From Acidimicrobiaceae bacterium (GTDB lineage: Bacteria; Actinomycetota; Acidimicrobiia; Acidimicrobiales; RAAP-2), in contig PKZN01000090.1 of the NCBI GenBank assembly GCA_003133075.1, forward strand, positions 3,602-9,010: a stretch of DNA of 5,409 bases, written 5' to 3'. Positions 5,130 through 5,409 of the stretch are shown here, piece by piece (position 1 is the stretch's first letter; each line of letters starts with the position of its first letter). The notes under the pieces are model-generated. The model saw nothing but the letters and a program-made list of their open reading frames with translations. It had not been told where the DNA came from and did not search any database. Position numbers and translations under genes: made by a program.

Positions 5130-5409
5130 CCAGAATCCTCGTCGTGGACGACGATGCGGAGATCACCAAGCTCCTCGAGACCTACCTCACGAACGAAGGT
5201 TTTGACGTGACGGTGGCGGCAAACGGCGCGTCGGCGTTGAGCGCCGCCGCTTCAACGGAACCGGAACTCGTGATCTTGGACATCGTGCTCGGCAGCGAAG
5301 ACGGTCGAGAGGTCCTGCGAGAGTTACGCCTCATCAGTGACGTGCCGACGATTTTCCTGACCGGTCGGGGACTCGAGAGTGAGCGCATTGCCGGGCTCAA
5401 ACTGGGGGC
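5126..5409 (+). CDS. Response regulator, receiver domain (3' end outside window)
   Basis: The frame starts at GTG 5126 and runs open to the window end, giving 94 complete codons. The start MTRILVVDDD is the usual first strand of a receiver domain. Acidic residues D8 and D9, phosphoacceptor D52 (in VILDIVLG) and T79 (in IFLTG) are in place. The sequence breaks off at AGLKLG, just before the expected 'GADDY..KP' with the conserved lysine. The output domain is not visible; the LTGR...ER..GLKLGA style resembles OmpR/PhoB-type DNA-binding regulators, but that is a guess. It would be phosphorylated by a sensor histidine kinase, perhaps encoded downstream. No good Shine-Dalgarno precedes the GTG (nearest is GGCGGTG at 5114-5120), so coupling to an upstream short frame is possible. 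Confidence 0.92.
   Translation, partial: MTRILVVDDDAEITKLLETYLTNEGFDVTVAANGASALSAAASTEPELVILDIVLGSEDGREVLRELRLISDVPTIFLTGRGLESERIAGLKLG

Noticed and set aside
1..5409. CRISPR array, tRNA or rRNA gene, insertion sequence or attachment site
   Set aside because: No regularly spaced repeats, tRNA-like cloverleaf, transposase frame or terminal inverted repeats were seen on either strand.

Overview
This is a GC-rich window with strong preference for G or C at third codon positions, GTG and TTG starts, and one-directional, tightly packed genes. It looks like chromosome from a high-GC actinomycete-type bacterium. Ordinary in-frame TTA codons occur in several genes, which argues against Streptomyces. 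An Acidimicrobiia-like or mycobacterium-related lineage is a guess from gene content, not a demonstrated assignment. All supported genes are on the + strand.

Layout. (1) Positions 1-1059 hold the C-terminal part of a nitroreductase-fold protein of the Acg/Rv1355c type; its beginning lies before the window. (2) Positions 1060-1188 are a short, relatively AT-rich intergenic region. It has alternating TTTCG/CGAAA half-sites, a tandem 8-bp repeat, a TATAAA -10 candidate and a near-perfect 19-bp palindrome over the presumed transcription start. (3) Positions 1189-4903 are a three-gene unit joined by 4-bp stop/start overlaps (TTGA, then ATGA): a GAF-GAF-GGDEF-EAL protein with both catalytic domains apparently intact, a second GGDEF protein with an intact I-site, and a 198-residue protein of unknown function. 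The last of these seems to carry two copies of a unit resembling the regulatory (dimer) domain of 2-isopropylmalate synthase. (4) Positions 4904-5125 are a regulatory stretch with two competing hairpins at the preceding stop codon, a 7-bp inverted repeat next to a TAGAAT -10 candidate, and a possible short leader ORF. (5) Positions 5126-5409 begin a response regulator whose receiver domain is cut by the window end.

How they may work together. The central unit is a cyclic-di-GMP module. One enzyme could both make and break the second messenger under control of its GAF-like sensor region, and a second cyclase is under product inhibition. The third gene, translationally coupled to them, is the most attractive unknown: it could be a ligand-sensing or scaffolding partner. 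A nitroreductase of this type immediately upstream of a GAF-GGDEF-EAL gene recalls the Rv1355c-Rv1354c order in Mycobacterium tuberculosis (from memory), so the pairing may be conserved and functional. The response regulator appears to be a separate transcription unit with its own control region.
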